The notes beneath the pieces are model-generated. The model worked only from the letters and a program-made list of their open reading frames with translations, had not been told where the DNA came from and did not search any database. 6,356 nucleotides of DNA from Faecousia sp. (GTDB taxonomy: Bacteria > Bacillota > Clostridia > Oscillospirales > Oscillospiraceae). The position numbers were made by a program, and so were the translations under genes. This document shows positions 1 to 6,073 of this stretch, piece by piece. Positions within the stretch are counted from its first letter, which is position 1. Each line of letters opens with the position of its first letter. The stretch spans positions 1-6,356 of the forward strand of contig JARHYV010000222.1 of assembly GCA_029258495.1 (NCBI GenBank). The letters are read 5' to 3'.

Positions 1-78
1 GACCCCTTTAAGCGTGTGCCGGTCAAGCCCAAGGCTATGAATTTCAAAAAATACGATGAGGATGACTTTTCCCTATAA
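1..78 (+). CDS. 3' end of an unidentified gene (partial)
   Basis: An open frame runs from the window edge to a TAA at 76-78 and encodes 25 residues, ending in KKYDEDDFSL. The tail is lysine-rich and then strongly acidic, with no recognisable domain, so no function can be assigned. A terminator-like hairpin about 30 nt downstream supports this being a genuine gene end. The upstream part, including the start, lies outside the window. The frame could be a chance open stretch, but the hairpin and the coding-like composition make a real C-terminus more likely. Confidence 0.5.
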   Translation, partial: DPFKRVPVKPKAMNFKKYDEDDFSL

Positions 79-105
79 AAAGCAGCCTGCTTTGTATATC
101 TACGA

Positions 106-150
106 AAGAATTTCGAGGAATGTTCCAGATGAACGAACCTCGGAATTTTT
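106..150 (+). terminator. Probable rho-independent terminator of the upstream partial gene
   Basis: AATTTCGAGG (109-118) pairs with CCTCGGAATT (138-147), ten pairs with one G-U wobble. Inside the loop, GTTC (122-125) and GAAC (131-134) form a second short stem. A T run (146-150) follows and A residues precede the left arm. This is the normal layout of an intrinsic terminator. It would isolate the upstream gene from the sigma operon. The large loop makes it weaker than the hairpin at 1466-1503. Confidence 0.5.
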
Positions 151-235
151 ATATTCGGAGCCATATACGGCCATTCAGATTTCGGTTTCGTCAAATAGGA
201 CAGATATCTTCAATTCTGCAAAATTTTTCAATCAG

Positions 236-262
236 TTGTAACATTTCACAAAATTGGAAGTC
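236..262 (+). promoter_or_regulatory. Candidate ECF-sigma promoter of the sigma / anti-sigma operon (autoregulation)
   Basis: TTGTAAC (236-242) is followed by a 17-nt spacer and GTC (260-262). This resembles the -35 'AAC' and -10 'CGTC/GTC' elements known for ECF sigma factors. The identical arrangement occurs at 1502-1528 in front of the ABC operon. Transcription would begin near 269-271, leaving about 40 nt before the sigma start codon. Autoregulation is common in ECF systems; here it is inferred from the motif match. Confidence 0.6.
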
Positions 263-295
263 CTATATGTGTACCGAGGATATCGGAACATCTGG

Positions 296-303
296 AAAGG
301 AGG
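296..303 (+). promoter_or_regulatory. Ribosome binding site that fixes the GTG start of the sigma gene
   Basis: AAAGGAGG lies 8 nt before GTG at 312. The frame is open further upstream (to an ATG at 120), but this strong site and the absence of sigma-like sequence before 312 select the GTG. Confidence 0.8.
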
Positions 304-311
304 CAGAGTGT

Positions 312-789
312 GTGATTGATTTTGAGAAGGTCTATTCAGAATACTACGACACCGTCTATCGCTACATTCTGTCCCTTTGTAAGGACGAGGCATGGGCAGA
401 AGAGATCACTCAAGAGGCTTTCTTCAAGGCATTGAAAAAAATCGATTCCTTTCGGGGTGAATGCAAGCTGAGCGTTTGGCTGTGCCAGATTGCAAAGAAC
501 ACCTTTTATACGCAAGTGAAAAAAACGCAGCATCGAATGCGCAGAGTCCGTGCTCGATTCAATACCGATTTACGATACCGTGCAGCAGGATCTCATGCGT
601 AAAGAAGATGTGCTTGCCATCCACAAAGTCCTGCATACCCTTAACCAACCATATCAGGAAGTATTCTGGATGCGTACATTCGGTGAACTTTCTTTCAAAG
701 AAATCGGCGATATCTTTGAGAAAACCGAAAGTTGGGCACGGGTTACTTACCACCGAGCCAAAATGAAAATAAAGGAGGGATTTCAGTGA
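312..789 (+). CDS. ECF-type RNA polymerase sigma factor, frameshifted in an A7 tract
   Basis: This is an extracytoplasmic-function sigma-70 factor that would direct RNA polymerase to a small envelope-response regulon. Translation starts at GTG 312. Residues 4-70 are sigma region 2, with EEITQEAFFKA and SVWLCQIAKN typical of regions 2.2 to 2.4. Region 4, a helix-turn-helix containing ELSFKEIGDIF, lies in another frame, which opens before 550 and ends at TGA 787-789. The frames join perfectly if one A is removed from the A7 run at 519-525, giving VKKRSIECAESV across the junction and a 158-residue protein, the normal ECF length. As written, translation stops at 600-602 after 96 residues and loses region 4. 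The gene overlaps the anti-sigma gene by GTGA. The family call is secure; whether the gene is intact in the cell is not. A sequence error, recent mutation or transcriptional slippage are all possible. Confidence 0.88.
771..778 (+). promoter_or_regulatory. Ribosome binding site for the anti-sigma gene
   Basis: AAAGGAGG inside the end of the sigma gene lies 7 nt before GTG 786. It favours this start over the TTG at 732, which would add 18 residues encoded by sigma region 4 DNA read in another frame. Confidence 0.8.
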
Positions 790-1457
790 AATATCCATGC
801 GATGTGATCCGTGATCTGCTGCCGCTTTATGTGGATGAGGTATGCAGCACAGAAAGTCGAAAAATGGTCGAAGACCATATGACGCAATGCCAGGAGTGCA
901 AAGCTTATATGGACTCCATGTCGTGTGACAGGTCGCAAGCGGATACAGAGATCCGGCTCGATCCGTCGATCGAAAAGCGAAAAGCTGCATCTCTGCAAAG
1001 CATCAGAAAAAAACTTCTGCGTAAACAGATCCTGACCGCCCTTATCACCCTTGTAAACATTGTTTGCATCGGCGCCGCTGTTGTCGGAGGGCTTAAAAGC
1101 GCAGAGCGCATTGTTGTTTACAAAGATAATCTTTCGGTTTCCATGGTCGATGGAAATCTGATCGGGCGGCTGTATGGAAGTTCCTATACTGCACTGAAAA
1201 TCAAGAATATATCCGTCGACAGCGGTAATTCCTCTAACTATATTTTCTACAAGCTTTCAGATACCGTTTGGGATGATATTTCCACCGACGATGGTATGAT
1301 GACGGAATATATGATCTGCCCGAAAGATAAAAATGCCGACATGATCGATCGTGTTTATTATTATACCGGTGACTTTTCCGAACTTGAAAATATGGATGAT
1401 GAACAGCTGCAAGCCGTCCTTCAAAACGCTGTCTTACTCTGGGAGAAGGAACCCTGA
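786..1457 (+). CDS. Zinc-binding membrane anti-sigma factor
   Basis: This 223-residue protein would hold the adjacent ECF sigma factor at the membrane and release it on an envelope signal. The N-terminal cytoplasmic part (residues 1-45) has the zf-HC2 / ZAS zinc motif: C5, then H31-x3-C35-x2-C38 (HMTQCQEC). A basic stretch at residues 64-80 precedes one hydrophobic segment at about 82-103, consistent with an N-in topology. Residues 104-223 form an extracytoplasmic domain rich in aspartate, serine and tyrosine that I do not recognise; it is the likely sensor. Start GTG 786 overlaps the sigma stop by 4 nt, implying translational coupling, and the protein begins MKYPCDVIRDLLPLYVDEV, a common opening for these proteins. 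The reading frame is intact, including an A7 run at 1007-1013. The signal is unknown. Confidence 0.88.
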   Translation: MKYPCDVIRDLLPLYVDEVCSTESRKMVEDHMTQCQECKAYMDSMSCDRSQADTEIRLDPSIEKRKAASLQSIRKKLLRKQILTALITLVNIVCIGAAVVGGLKSAERIVVYKDNLSVSMVDGNLIGRLYGSSYTALKIKNISVDSGNSSNYIFYKLSDTVWDDISTDDGMMTEYMICPKDKNADMIDRVYYYTGDFSELENMDDEQLQAVLQNAVLLWEKEP

Positions 1458-1465
1458 TAATCGAT

Positions 1466-1503
1466 AATGCTGATGTACCAAGGTACATCAGCATTTATTT
1501 TTT
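1466..1503 (+). terminator. Strong rho-independent terminator after the anti-sigma gene
   Basis: Arms 1466-1479 (AATGCTGATGTACC) and 1482-1495 (GGTACATCAGCATT) are perfectly complementary over 14 bp around an AA centre, followed by TTATTTTTT (1495-1503). It begins 9 nt after the anti-sigma stop and ends the sigma operon. The T tract abuts the -35 element of the next promoter. A near-perfect palindrome could also bind a dimeric regulator, but the T tract favours termination. Confidence 0.85.
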
Positions 1504-1528
1504 GTAACAAAATAAGAACTTGATGGTC
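1502..1528 (+). promoter_or_regulatory. Candidate ECF-sigma promoter of the ABC transporter operon
   Basis: TTGTAAC (1502-1508), a 17-nt spacer and GTC (1526-1528) match the element at 236-262 in sequence and spacing. The shared bases near the -10 extend to TTG-N3-GTC-N-TA. Transcription would start near 1535-1537, about 25 nt before the permease ATG. This indicates that the ABC operon is a direct target of the upstream sigma factor, an inference from motif identity. Confidence 0.6.
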
Positions 1529-1543
1529 ATAGAAGTAGAAAAC

Positions 1544-1552
1544 AAAAGGGAG
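1544..1552 (+). promoter_or_regulatory. Ribosome binding site selecting ATG 1561
   Basis: AAAAGGGAG ends 8 nt before ATG 1561. The in-frame GTG at 1552 overlaps this site and is therefore an unlikely start. Confidence 0.7.
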
Positions 1553-1560
1553 TGATTTCT

Positions 1561-2094
1561 ATGGGGTATCAGATGAAACGCGCGTGCAGACCGTCAACCA
1601 TTCTGCTGATCATCGGTTTCACTGTTTCGTTAACAGCTGTATTTGTCGGGATCAGCACGATCAATACAATACTTCCGGAACAAATATCTTCCGGAACCGA
1701 TCTGCCCATCCTGCAAACCATGCGCAATACCGGTTTCACGCTGTCTATCTCAATTTATTTATTTTCCATTCTGAATAGTTTTGCTGTAACAAACTACTGG
1801 ATAATCACCAAGCGACAGAACTATGCAATACGAAAGGCATTCGGGTGGACAAACAGCCAGCTGATTGGATTGATCCGAAAGGAATTGACAGAAATCCTGC
1901 TGATCAGTTTCATCCTTAGTTCATGTGTGCTGATGATCCTTTCTCATATGGGCAATCCCATGTTGTCCATCCGCTTGACCCCTGCTTTCATCGTAGAAAC
2001 CATCGTACTTCTTTTGATCACTTTGCTCCTTTCGATGATCGTCCCAACATGGAAAATGGTAAAAATCGAACCTGCGGAGGTGATTTCACTGTGA
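1561..2094 (+). CDS. Small FtsX/MacB-type ABC transporter permease
   Basis: This 177-residue membrane protein has four predicted helices at about residues 13-36, 61-81, 109-128 and 143-162. The segment at 84-108 (KRQNYAIRKAFGW onward) matches the cytoplasmic coupling region of FtsX-family permeases, usually 'R..E.AIRKA.G'. The C-terminal KIEPAEVISL matches the usual '..P.EAL' ending. It lacks the large extracytoplasmic domain normally found between helices 1 and 2 and has only about 25 residues there, less than half the usual MacB-family permease length. The frame is continuous, so this looks like a naturally minimal permease rather than a broken one. Its stop overlaps the next permease's GTG start by 4 nt (GTGA). 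It probably forms a heterodimer with that permease, powered by the ATPase at 3355. The substrate is unknown. Confidence 0.82.
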   Translation: MGYQMKRACRPSTILLIIGFTVSLTAVFVGISTINTILPEQISSGTDLPILQTMRNTGFTLSISIYLFSILNSFAVTNYWIITKRQNYAIRKAFGWTNSQLIGLIRKELTEILLISFILSSCVLMILSHMGNPMLSIRLTPAFIVETIVLLLITLLLSMIVPTWKMVKIEPAEVISL

Positions 2095-3368
2095 TTGCGA
2101 TTTTTGAAATGGCATGGAAAGAGCTGAAAAAGAAAAAGGTCTATACCTTGCTTTTACTCCTTGTGTGTATCATTGCGATGAACACCGTGGTGACTGCGAT
2201 CACAAACACGACCGCTGAACGCTATCAGCAGAAGATGTTGGAAAGAAATCTTGGTTTGGATATGCAAAATATCCTCCGTCTTCATTATACCCAGTCTGCT
2301 GAAACCCAAACTTTCGCTGAGGGTATTCCGATGTATCTGCAATATATCTCAAAACTGAACGGCGTAAAAGCAGTCGGACAATTCCAGCGGACAGGGACGC
2401 ATTTTGAAGAGCTGCAAACCATGGATGAATACATCAGAATCAACCAAGTCCTGCGACAAGGCAGAAAATACGAAAACCATCCAGATACATCCGATGTGAT
2501 TTTTGTGGATGAACCACTCCTGTCCCTGGTAAAAACAGGGGTGACAAAATACAAGAAAACAGAAAGCGGAAAACTTCCGATCATTGTCAGCGAGGCTTTC
2601 AGAGATGTTTTGCCCATAGGTATGCTCCTGACAGAAACTCAGACCAAAGCCATATATGAAGTGATCGGGTATTTACCAACGGGAAATCAATGGGTGGACG
2701 AAAATGACTTGGTTCGCTTTCCGCTGGAGTCAATGGACGGATGCTTTCTTGCACCATTTCCGCCGCAAGCCAGAACAGACATCCTGACACAGCTCAGTTG
2801 TCTGCATAATACCTTTATCCTCACTTCCGAAAAAGCGGATCTGGATCAGCTGATGACACAGGTCGAAGGATATTCCATTTCCCACGGATTTCACGCTGTC
2901 GCTGCAAGCATCCGTGACGAATACGAAACCTACCAAAATGAGATAAATCTCTACAAAATCAAGCGGATTGCTCTGGCGGTATTTATCTGCGTAATGGCGG
3001 TCAGCTCTGTGATATCTGTTTTCACAACAAACGCAATTCTGAAACAACGCCAATATGGGATCTACCTTGCCAATGGATTTACAAAAAATGAAATAGGGCT
3101 AGAAATCCTTATGGAAATATCGTTGCTGGTCATTCCTTCTGCGCTGATCGCCTGGATCGCCAATCTCATTCAATTAGCCGGAAGTGATGAGATCGGGATC
3201 AAACTGTTCCGGGATGTCCTCTTGACTGCACATCTGGAATACACTTTGCCAATCTGCTTATTGGCTGCGCTTACCGTCGGACTTATATCAGCTGTCCTTC
3301 CGGTGCTCAAAGTATTTCACAATCAGCCCAGTGACTTGATGGGAGGTATCGGACATGGCCTTGATTGA
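2091..3368 (+). CDS. Large FtsX/MacB-type ABC transporter permease
   Basis: This 425-residue permease has the standard MacB-like layout. Helix 1 spans about residues 17-37, an extracytoplasmic domain about 40-288, and three C-terminal helices about 293-314, 340-358 and 386-406. After helix 2, LKQRQYGIYLANGFTKNEI (317-335) is the FtsX-family coupling motif that contacts the ATPase. I chose GTG 2091 because GGAGG (2076-2080) lies 10 nt upstream and it overlaps the previous stop as GTGA; the in-frame ATG at 2109 is the alternative. It overlaps the ATPase gene by 14 nt. Such complexes usually act on substrates outside the membrane, such as peptides, lipoproteins or envelope parts, by mechanotransmission rather than classical transport. 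The extracytoplasmic domain is not recognisable to me, so the substrate is open. Confidence 0.87.
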   Translation: MIAIFEMAWKELKKKKVYTLLLLLVCIIAMNTVVTAITNTTAERYQQKMLERNLGLDMQNILRLHYTQSAETQTFAEGIPMYLQYISKLNGVKAVGQFQRTGTHFEELQTMDEYIRINQVLRQGRKYENHPDTSDVIFVDEPLLSLVKTGVTKYKKTESGKLPIIVSEAFRDVLPIGMLLTETQTKAIYEVIGYLPTGNQWVDENDLVRFPLESMDGCFLAPFPPQARTDILTQLSCLHNTFILTSEKADLDQLMTQVEGYSISHGFHAVAASIRDEYETYQNEINLYKIKRIALAVFICVMAVSSVISVFTTNAILKQRQYGIYLANGFTKNEIGLEILMEISLLVIPSALIAWIANLIQLAGSDEIGIKLFRDVLLTAHLEYTLPICLLAALTVGLISAVLPVLKVFHNQPSDLMGGIGHGLD

Positions 3369-4035
3369 ACTAAAATCCCTGTACAAGGAATATCGCAGCG
3401 ATGATGTCGTAACCCCTGCGCTGTGTGACATCAATTTGGAAATCGAAACAGGCGAATTTGCCGCCATTATGGGAGCCTCCGGATCAGGGAAAACAACCCT
3501 GCTCAATATGATCGGCTGCATGGATACGCCCACCAAAGGAAGTTATTATTTTGATGGCGAAAACATGAGCCATGCAAATGAGCATGCTCGTGCCTCAGTC
3601 AGAGGCAAACGGATTTCATTCGTATTTCAGAATTTCGCATTGATCCCTGAATATACAGTCAGTGAAAACGTTGAAATTCCCTTGATGAAACGAAAACTCA
3701 CCAAACAGGAACGGAAACAATGCGTTGCCCACGCACTGGAGCTTGCGTCTGTTTCGGAGTTAGCGGAGAAGAGACCGATGCACATTTCAGGCGGTCAAAA
3801 GCAGCGTGTCGCGATTGCAAGAGCGCTTGCATGCGGCGCCGATGTGATCCTTGCTGACGAACCGACCGGAGCGTTGGACTCTAAAACCGGAGCCGAGATC
3901 ATGCAGCTGTTCACCGAATTAAATCGTCAAGGAAAAACCGTTATTTTGATTACGCACGATCAGAATGTCGCTGCTTATGCCAAACGACTGATTTCAATCG
4001 AAGATGGGAGGATCGTAAAAGATGAAAAATTGTAA
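3355..4035 (+). CDS. ABC transporter ATP-binding protein, LolD/MacB type
   Basis: This 226-residue cytoplasmic ATPase energises the two permeases. All nucleotide-binding motifs are present: an A-loop aromatic (Y13), Walker A GASGSGKTT (40-48), Q-loop Q92 in VFQNF, signature ISGGQ (144-148), Walker B VILADEP (164-170), D-loop ALD (173-175) and H-loop H201 in THD. The length and the 'E.P.....' segment after the Q-loop fit the LolD/MacB/BceA-type subfamily that partners FtsX-fold permeases. ATG 3355 follows GGGAGG (3341-3346) by 8 nt. The gene overlaps the upstream permease and the downstream lipoprotein gene by 14 nt each. Catalytic residues are intact. BceA-type use in peptide-antibiotic resistance cannot be excluded, but no BceRS-type two-component system is present here. 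Confidence 0.94.
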   Translation: MALIELKSLYKEYRSDDVVTPALCDINLEIETGEFAAIMGASGSGKTTLLNMIGCMDTPTKGSYYFDGENMSHANEHARASVRGKRISFVFQNFALIPEYTVSENVEIPLMKRKLTKQERKQCVAHALELASVSELAEKRPMHISGGQKQRVAIARALACGADVILADEPTGALDSKTGAEIMQLFTELNRQGKTVILITHDQNVAAYAKRLISIEDGRIVKDEKL

Positions 4036-4423
4036 GAAAGTCATGGCATTCACCTTCGCCGCGTGTTTGATTTTCGCATTATCCGCCTGCACCCGGCAGG
4101 ATTTCGAGAAAGTGAGAAGTATCGAATATCATTTTCTGCAAGAGGAATACGAAGAAACCTACAACGAAATATCCAAAACGATCAAATTGGAGCCCGATGC
4201 TAATCATAAAATCAATATAAACGCATCCTGTACAAGCGGAACGATCATGATCACCATCCGTTACACCGATACACACAATGAGCTGCATGCATTTCACATA
4301 ACCGCACCCTGTACAGAAACCATTGACATACCGGTCGGTACTACTACCTCTGTGGAAATAACAGCAAAAATCGATCCAAAAACACAGGGGGATCTAATCA
4401 TAGATATATTGACCGATCGATAA
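4022..4423 (+). CDS. Small lipoprotein of unknown function, last gene of the ABC operon
   Basis: This 133-residue protein has a lipoprotein signal peptide: basic start MKNCKK, hydrophobic core about 7-19 and lipobox L20-S21-A22-C23. The mature form would be about 111 residues anchored on the outer face of the membrane. The region from 24 to 60 is highly charged and probably helical (LQEEYEETYNEISKTI). The rest alternates short hydrophobic and polar residues with many threonines, suggesting a small beta-sandwich. Two mature cysteines (in SCTSG and PCTET) could pair. No family is recognised. ATG 4022 follows GGGAGG (4006-4011) by 10 nt and overlaps the ATPase end by 14 nt, so translation is coupled to the transporter. 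It is likely an extracytoplasmic partner or sensor for the ABC complex; that role is inferred only from position. Confidence 0.8.
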   Translation: MKNCKKVMAFTFAACLIFALSACTRQDFEKVRSIEYHFLQEEYEETYNEISKTIKLEPDANHKININASCTSGTIMITIRYTDTHNELHAFHITAPCTETIDIPVGTTTSVEITAKIDPKTQGDLIIDILTDR

Positions 4424-4454
4424 CATGCTGGGTCATGCACAAATCCGCCGAAAT

Positions 4455-5997
4455 TTATCGTTCTGCCCTCAACCCGCTGCTCGTCAGACTGTAAACCGTG
4501 TCACAGACCTCAGCAATATATTTTCGGTCATGGGATATGCTGATGATCGCTCCCGGAAACTGCCGGAGCAGCTCTCGGATTGCTCTGCCTGAAAGCGGAG
4601 AAAAATTCCGGGTCGGTTCATCCAGTATCAGCACATTATCTCCGTTTCGGATCATTTTCAGCAGCAGGATCTTTGCTTTTTGTCCGCCGGAAAGGTCAGA
4701 GATCCCATGATCCATCTCTTCATGGGTATAGCGCAGTGTCCCCAGAAGGGTGCGGATCATCGTGCGCTCCTGATGTGACCCGATTTTGTCCAGAAATTCT
4801 ACCGGAGTCATGGTCAAATCCAGCTCCTCTTCGTAATTCTGAGGCATATAGCCTGCCTGAATATCCGTCCGTGTCAAAAGTTCTCTGCTGATTTCCTTTA
4901 GGAGTGTGGATTTCCCCACTCCGTTTTTACCGATGATGCAAATTTTTTCGGAACCTTTAACAGTCAAATGAAGGTCTTTCGCCAATATGCGATGGGTTTT
5001 GGGTGCCGTCAAACAGTCCAGATGAAAGTCCAGAACCATCTTCCCTGCCGGGATCGCCGCCACATCTGGGTTCAGTTTTATGCTGATAGCCGTTTCCATG
5101 ATGGGCATTTTCGTCATCTTCTCATCTTCTTTTGCAAATCTGCGCTCCATCGATTTGACGGCATGCATCTTTTTCTTTAGGAGTCGTCCCCCGTGGGGAT
5201 CCCCTCTGGAAATGTTGTTTTGCTCATGCTCCACTTTCTGAGCGATACGGCGGAATTTCTCGTCCCGTATCTGTTTTTCTCTTCGCTCCCAGATCGCCTG
5301 CTGTTCCTGTTTGCGGAAGCTCTGGCTGCGATGCTCCAGATATTCCGCATAGGACATTCGGAATATCCCGCACCGGCTCTCTTTTTTTCCATAAATCTGC
5401 TCCATATGGAGGATCACATTGGCGGTATGCTCAATCAGCACTTCATCATGGGAAATGAACAGTACAATTCCGTTCCATTGCTGTATCAGCTTTTCTAGCC
5501 ATGTTAGAGTTTCCATATCTATATCATTGGATGGTTCATCCAAAAGCAGCACCGTTGGTTTCGCCATCAGAAGTCTGAGCATCTGAACCTTTATTCTTTC
5601 TCCGCCGGACAGCGTTCCTATTTTTTGTTCGCTGTAAAAAATATCTGCCGAGAAACCCACCTGTTCTGACAGCTTTCTCAGATCGTCATAGCTCTGATCA
5701 AAAAAAAGAATTGCAGTCCGAAAAATAATCGTATATAGTCAATTCCCTGCAGAACTCCGGTAGTTCCTGAGGCAGATAGCCCACACATTCCTGTCCCAAA
5801 ATCCGCTCTCCCTGCACTTCGGCATAAGGATCGACCAACGCAGGATCGTAGATCCACTTCAGAAGGGTGGACTTTCCGTTTCCCTCTTCACCAATAATAA
5901 CTGCCTTGTCCCCTGCATTGAGGACAAACGAAAAGTCATCGACCAGTGTCCGCAGGTCTTTTTTGTGAATAAAACGCACATGCTTGATCTGTAACAT
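4455..5997 (-). CDS. ABC-F family ATPase (possible ribosome protection protein), frameshifted in a T8 tract
   Basis: This is a soluble protein with two ABC domains and no membrane segment, the ABC-F layout; members act on the ribosome in translation or antibiotic resistance. It starts at ATG 5997 after AAGGAGG. Domain 1 has Walker A GEEGNGKST (36-44), LSGGE (129-133), Walker B LLLDEPSNDID (E154) and H183. A charged, coiled-coil-like linker (about 213-300) includes RGDPHGGRLLKKKMHAVKSM. Domain 2 has GKNGVGKST (356-364), LSGGQ (435-439), DEPTRNFSP (E460) and H489. The D-loop aspartate of domain 2 is replaced (RNFS for the usual NHLD). As written, the frame stops at 5698-5700 after 99 residues. 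Removing one T from the T8 run (5700-5707) joins it to the second frame as NSFFDQSYDDL and gives 513 residues, normal for the family. The gene faces the ABC operon convergently. Resistance is suggested by the leader; the drug class cannot be told. Confidence 0.87.
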
Positions 5998-6001
5998 ATA
6001 G

Positions 6002-6008
6002 CCTCCTT
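6002..6008 (-). promoter_or_regulatory. Ribosome binding site of the ABC-F gene
   Basis: AAGGAGG on the minus strand lies 4 nt before ATG 5997. It fixes that start over in-frame upstream ATGs, which would encode the leader hairpin region. Its first AAG takes part in the hairpin at 6006-6028. Confidence 0.75.
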
Positions 6009-6028
6009 GTCTTCGCCGCCGAAACAAG
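6006..6028 (-). promoter_or_regulatory. Leader hairpin touching the ABC-F ribosome binding site
   Basis: On the minus strand CTTGTTTCG (6028-6020) pairs with CGAAGACAAG (6015-6006), nine pairs with one bulged G and a GCGG loop. The 3' arm includes the AAG of the AAGGAGG site, so folding could reduce translation. It lies directly after the terminator hairpin in the same leader. Confidence 0.45.
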
Positions 6029-6063
6029 AAAAAGTGCCTGTTTTCAAAGCCGAAAACAGGCAC
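6021..6063 (-). terminator. Intrinsic terminator in the ABC-F leader (attenuator)
   Basis: On the minus strand GTGCCTGTTTTC (6063-6052) and GAAAACAGGCAC (6045-6034) form a perfect 12-bp stem with loop GGCTTT. TTTTTCTTGTTTC (6033-6021) follows. It sits upstream of the ABC-F start codon rather than after a gene, so it should end transcription before the gene unless something prevents folding. The 5' arm is part of the MYCCACFRL leader ORF, so a ribosome stalled there would block the hairpin. Confidence 0.75.
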
Positions 6064-6073
6064 AGCAATACAT
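6044..6073 (-). CDS. Putative 9-residue leader peptide MYCCACFRL controlling the ABC-F gene
   Basis: ATG 6073 is preceded 4 nt upstream by GGGGGAA (6084-6078), a usable ribosome binding site. Nine codons lead to a TGA that falls in the terminator loop. Codons 4-8 coincide with the 5' arm of the terminator, so ribosome position decides whether the hairpin forms. Leader peptides arranged like this are known for antibiotic-inducible resistance genes. Translation and stalling here are inferred; the peptide is too short for coding statistics. Confidence 0.5.
   Translation of the reverse strand: MYCCACFRL

Noticed and set aside
120..311. Upstream extension of the sigma frame to ATG 120
   Set aside because: The extra residues are not sigma-like, run through the terminator and promoter region, and ignore the strong ribosome binding site at 296-303.
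513..530. Classical -1 programmed frameshift at the A7 run of the sigma gene
   Set aside because: Restoring the frame needs a +1 shift (or loss of one A), the opposite of a -1 slippery heptamer; no clear stimulatory structure was seen. Transcriptional slippage remains possible.
732..785. TTG 732 as the anti-sigma start
   Set aside because: It would re-use sigma region 4 DNA in another frame; GTG 786 has AAAGGAGG 7 nt upstream and begins at the recognisable zinc domain.
559..1494. Minus-strand open frames opposite the sigma and anti-sigma genes
   Set aside because: They are opposite well-supported genes, show no domains or ribosome binding sites, and one runs through the terminator.
4417..4460. 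Bidirectional terminator between the convergent lipoprotein and ABC-F genes
   Set aside because: Only short stems are visible (CGATAA/TTATCG with a 32-nt loop, CATG/CATG) and there is no T tract on either strand; too weak to call.
4498..5498. Plus-strand open frames of 70-103 codons opposite the ABC-F gene
   Set aside because: They are antisense to a gene with clear ABC motifs, lack ribosome binding sites and have cysteine/proline/serine-rich translations typical of shadow frames.
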